A stretch of 64,000 nt of DNA from contig JAAWWF010000020.1 in assembly GCA_021404565.1 (NCBI GenBank), positions 1 to 64,000 on the forward strand. Direction: 5' to 3'. A program made the position numbers and the translations under genes. This document shows positions 61,869-64,000 of the stretch, in pieces. The stretch's first letter is position 1. Each line of letters opens with the position of its first letter. This stretch comes from Roseivirga sp. GTDB lineage: Bacteria; Bacteroidota; Bacteroidia; Cytophagales; Cyclobacteriaceae. The notes beneath the pieces were generated by a model. The model was given only the letters and a program-made list of their open reading frames with translations. It was not told the origin of the DNA and made no database searches.

Positions 61869-62171
61869 AGTTGTGTTTGGTGGTGTAACTATAAAATTAC
61901 ACTTTTTTTTGCCACCGTTTCGGCCAACAGGAACCTATAAACCCAGACACCCCACCTATAAATCCTCTTTAGATCAAAGAATCTCCGATACAATTCCCCT
62001 TGCATCCATCATATCACAACAGAGTTTCAACTCATCATTACCTTCTTGCTTCTACTGATTTTATTCGTGATATTATGATACTTTTTGACAAACAATTCAC
62101 AAAACAGGTTTTACACAGACAAAACCTTTAAAGAATTTTTTACTATAACTCCTTAACACAAATCATTTCCC
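61869..62171. other. Divergent intergenic region
   Basis: A 303-base A/T-rich gap between divergent genes. GTGTAA (61883-61888) and TTACAC (61897-61902) form a short inverted repeat, followed by eight Ts, just upstream of the 60669-61868 gene. No TAnnTTTG match or gene was seen. CDS starts on both sides, so promoters for both must lie here. Confidence 0.5.
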
Positions 62172-62663
62172 ATGAGCAACTCAAGTATCAATGAACTGGG
62201 TATAGGCTTCAAAGCCATGAGTGCTGCATTTACGGGCTTTAATGAGTCGACATTACAAGGAACAGGTCTGAATGATGTGTACTTACAAACCGTCTGCAAT
62301 GCCCTGAATCAAACCTTAGTCGAAGAACTCATAGCCCTGTATGCCACGCTGGTTTTAGAAAACCCGGACAATCCTAAAGGATTAAAACACGCTATGCGAC
62401 ACCAAATTTTTGCAAGCCCGAAATGGGCCCCTCTCGCACAAAACATCATTCAGCTATGGTACACAGGTACCTGGAACCAGATGTCATTTGACTGGACACA
62501 GGCCTATGGCCCGTTCTTTCCAAATGACAATACAGCCATTGTTTCTTCGGACTCCTACAAACAGGGGTTAATCTGGAAAGCGGTTGGAGCACACCCCATG
62601 GGTGCGAAACAAGAAGGTTTTGCCTCCTGGGCTTTTCCACCTCCATCAGCACCGGAAAACTAA
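62172..62663 (+). CDS. Small subunit of a GMC dehydrogenase (FAD-SLDH/hitchhiker type)
   Basis: A 163-residue protein whose C-terminal half fits the sorbitol/fructose dehydrogenase small-subunit pattern: IIQLWYTGTWN, then LIWKAVGAHPMGAK and GFASWAFPPP. In characterised relatives this subunit chaperones or carries the catalytic subunit. Unlike those, no twin-arginine signal peptide is visible at the N-terminus (MSNSSINELGIGFKAM). The catalytic-subunit gene follows after 27 bases. Confidence 0.72.
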   Translation: MSNSSINELGIGFKAMSAAFTGFNESTLQGTGLNDVYLQTVCNALNQTLVEELIALYATLVLENPDNPKGLKHAMRHQIFASPKWAPLAQNIIQLWYTGTWNQMSFDWTQAYGPFFPNDNTAIVSSDSYKQGLIWKAVGAHPMGAKQEGFASWAFPPPSAPEN

Positions 62664-62690
62664 TCCTTCAACCATCTAAAACACAAAAAA

Positions 62691-64000
62691 ATGGATAAAG
62701 ACAAAGACTTTGACGTAGTCATCGTAGGAGCGGGTATTTCCGGAGCCATTACTGCCAATGAACTGGCAAAAAAGGGCTATTCGGTACTGATACTTGAGGC
62801 TGGAGTTAAAAAATCAAACAACTACCAATCTTATCTCTCCTATCTGGACACTTATTATAATAACATGGTGAAAATCCCGAATTCACCTTTTCCTAACAAT
62901 CCTGATGCTCCTCAGCCTCTGGTAACCGATGCACAACAGATAGTACCGGGCACTCCCGATACTACAGGGTATTTCGTGCAGAACGGACCACAGCCTTTTC
63001 AGAGTACCTATACACGGTCCAAGGGAGGAACCACGCTACACTGGCTCGGCACCTGCCTGCGTATGCTCCCCGATGATTTTAAAGAGAAAGAACGTTACGG
63101 CACAGGCCTCGACTGGCCTATCAGCTACGAAGAACTGATGCCCTATTATCGTAAGGCAGAACACGAGATAGGTGTTTCAGCTTGCGTTGAGGATCAGACC
63201 TTCCACGGTGTACATTTTGAAAAAGACTATGTGTACCCCATGAAAAAAGTCCCTCAAAGCTATCTGGATCAAAAACTGGGCGACTGGGCCGATGGCTTCG
63301 AGTTCCAGTACGAGGGCGAATCTTATGAGGTGGACATTGTAAGCACCCCACAGGGTAGAAACAGTACCCCAAACCCAAATTATGACGGTGGAAAAGGCTA
63401 CCAGCCAGTAGGCGCTGTAGGCAACCCTGACCTCGGACAACGCTGCGAAGGCAACTCTGCCTGCGTGCCAATTTGCCCGGTACAAGCCAAGTACAATGCC
63501 CTGAAAACTCTGAAAAAAGCAGTAGAAACCGGCCAGGTGAAAATATGGTCACAATGCGTGGTTACTGAGCTAACCTATGACACAGGCAACGGACATATCA
63601 CGGGGGTTAAATACAAAAAATACAAAAATCCAAATAGTGGCAAACACAAAGAGAAAAAGATCAGCGCCAAGCGCTATGTTTTAGCTACTCATGCCGTAGA
63701 GAATGCCAAAATCATGCTTGCCTCAGGGCTTTACTCTACCAGTGGCCTTATGGGTAAAAACCTAATGGATCACCCTGTACTACTTACCTGGGGGCTTGCC
63801 CCTGAAAAAGTAGGAGCACTGAGAGGACCAGGGTCTACCTCAGGCATCCCAACCATGCGTGGTGGTGATTTCAGAAGTAACTTCTCTCCCTTCCGGGTAG
63901 AAATTGGTAACTGGGGATGGAATTGGCCAGACGGCTCTCCTTTTACCCAGCTCAACGAGGCACTCAGTACAGGCAATATGTTTGGAGATGACCTTAAGCA
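62691..64000 (+). CDS. GMC-type FAD dehydrogenase, large subunit (truncated by window edge)
   Basis: At least 436 residues, still open at 64000. Starts MDKDKDFDVVIVGAGISG with the FAD-binding GAGISG at 13-18, then SKGGTTLHWLGTCLRM typical of GMC oxidoreductases, and CEGNSACVPICPVQAKY with C252, C258 and C262. This spacing matches, from memory, the [3Fe-4S] site of Burkholderia FAD glucose dehydrogenase. With the small subunit upstream it should form a polyol or sugar dehydrogenase; a cytochrome subunit may lie beyond the edge. Frame read directly from the DNA. Confidence 0.85.
   Translation, partial: MDKDKDFDVVIVGAGISGAITANELAKKGYSVLILEAGVKKSNNYQSYLSYLDTYYNNMVKIPNSPFPNNPDAPQPLVTDAQQIVPGTPDTTGYFVQNGPQPFQSTYTRSKGGTTLHWLGTCLRMLPDDFKEKERYGTGLDWPISYEELMPYYRKAEHEIGVSACVEDQTFHGVHFEKDYVYPMKKVPQSYLDQKLGDWADGFEFQYEGESYEVDIVSTPQGRNSTPNPNYDGGKGYQPVGAVGNPDLGQRCEGNSACVPICPVQAKYNALKTLKKAVETGQVKIWSQCVVTELTYDTGNGHITGVKYKKYKNPNSGKHKEKKISAKRYVLATHAVENAKIMLASGLYSTSGLMGKNLMDHPVLLTWGLAPEKVGALRGPGSTSGIPTMRGGDFRSNFSPFRVEIGNWGWNWPDGSPFTQLNEALSTGNMFGDDLK

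Overview
The window reads as chromosomal DNA of a Bacteroidota bacterium, most likely a marine Cytophagales relative (Fulvivirga/Roseivirga-like; the genus is a guess). Reasons: CarboxypepD_reg/TonB-plug proteins, a DUF4249 partner lipoprotein, a type IX secretion (T9SS) sorting tail on a 2641-residue protein, a 6-bladed beta-propeller next to an NVEALA-like small protein, very large FtsX-like permeases with PadR control, LytTR signalling, scarce Shine-Dalgarno sites and several TAnnTTTG (-7) promoter elements. No rRNA, tRNA, transposase, phage gene or CRISPR array was seen.

Layout. 1-495 is non-coding and carries degenerate repeats. 496-4826 (minus) holds a GyrI-like protein, an ABC exporter, truA and a thiolase. 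5251-6472 holds a DUF4293 membrane protein and a convergent beta-barrel gene. 6734-12430 encodes an alpha-2-macroglobulin-like protein with a carboxypeptidase-regulatory plus TonB-plug insertion; its 3' end overlaps a seven-gene minus-strand operon (12427-17098): ECF sigma, anti-sigma, DUF4097-like protein, then two rounds of beta-barrel plus FKBP-like lipoprotein. 17310-21180 (minus) holds a DUF4249 lipoprotein, a TonB receptor and miaE. 21273-29198 is the giant secreted propeller/LRR/Ig/cadherin-like protein, followed by a small lipoprotein, a GT2 glycosyltransferase and two divergent RND transporters, one with a lipoprotein adaptor (31166-38619).

39002-41134 (minus) is an NVEALA-like peptide, propeller and thioredoxin-fold operon. 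Then come htpG, a DUF2797 protein, a TlpA-like protein and two tandem 834-residue FtsX-like permeases (45528-50748), each preceded by the same upstream block: an activator-site-like palindrome plus a sigma-54-like -24/-12 element. 50788-55422 (minus) holds an LpxL-type acyltransferase with a near-perfect 30-bp palindrome abutting its start codon, an unknown membrane protein, a third large permease and its PadR regulator. The rest holds a SnoaL-like protein, a 7TM-AraC regulator with an esterase, a LytS/LytTR two-component pair, an SDR gene remnant, an unknown membrane protein and, at the right edge, a small subunit plus truncated GMC dehydrogenase carrying a [3Fe-4S]-type cysteine motif.

Much of the window concerns the cell envelope: outer-membrane barrels, lipoproteins, efflux, permeases, lipid A acylation and surface adhesion. 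The least explained units are the ECF-led barrel/FKBP operon with its macroglobulin neighbour, the NVEALA-propeller-thioredoxin operon, and the duplicated permeases with their conserved control region. All calls are from reading the sequence; no database search was run.
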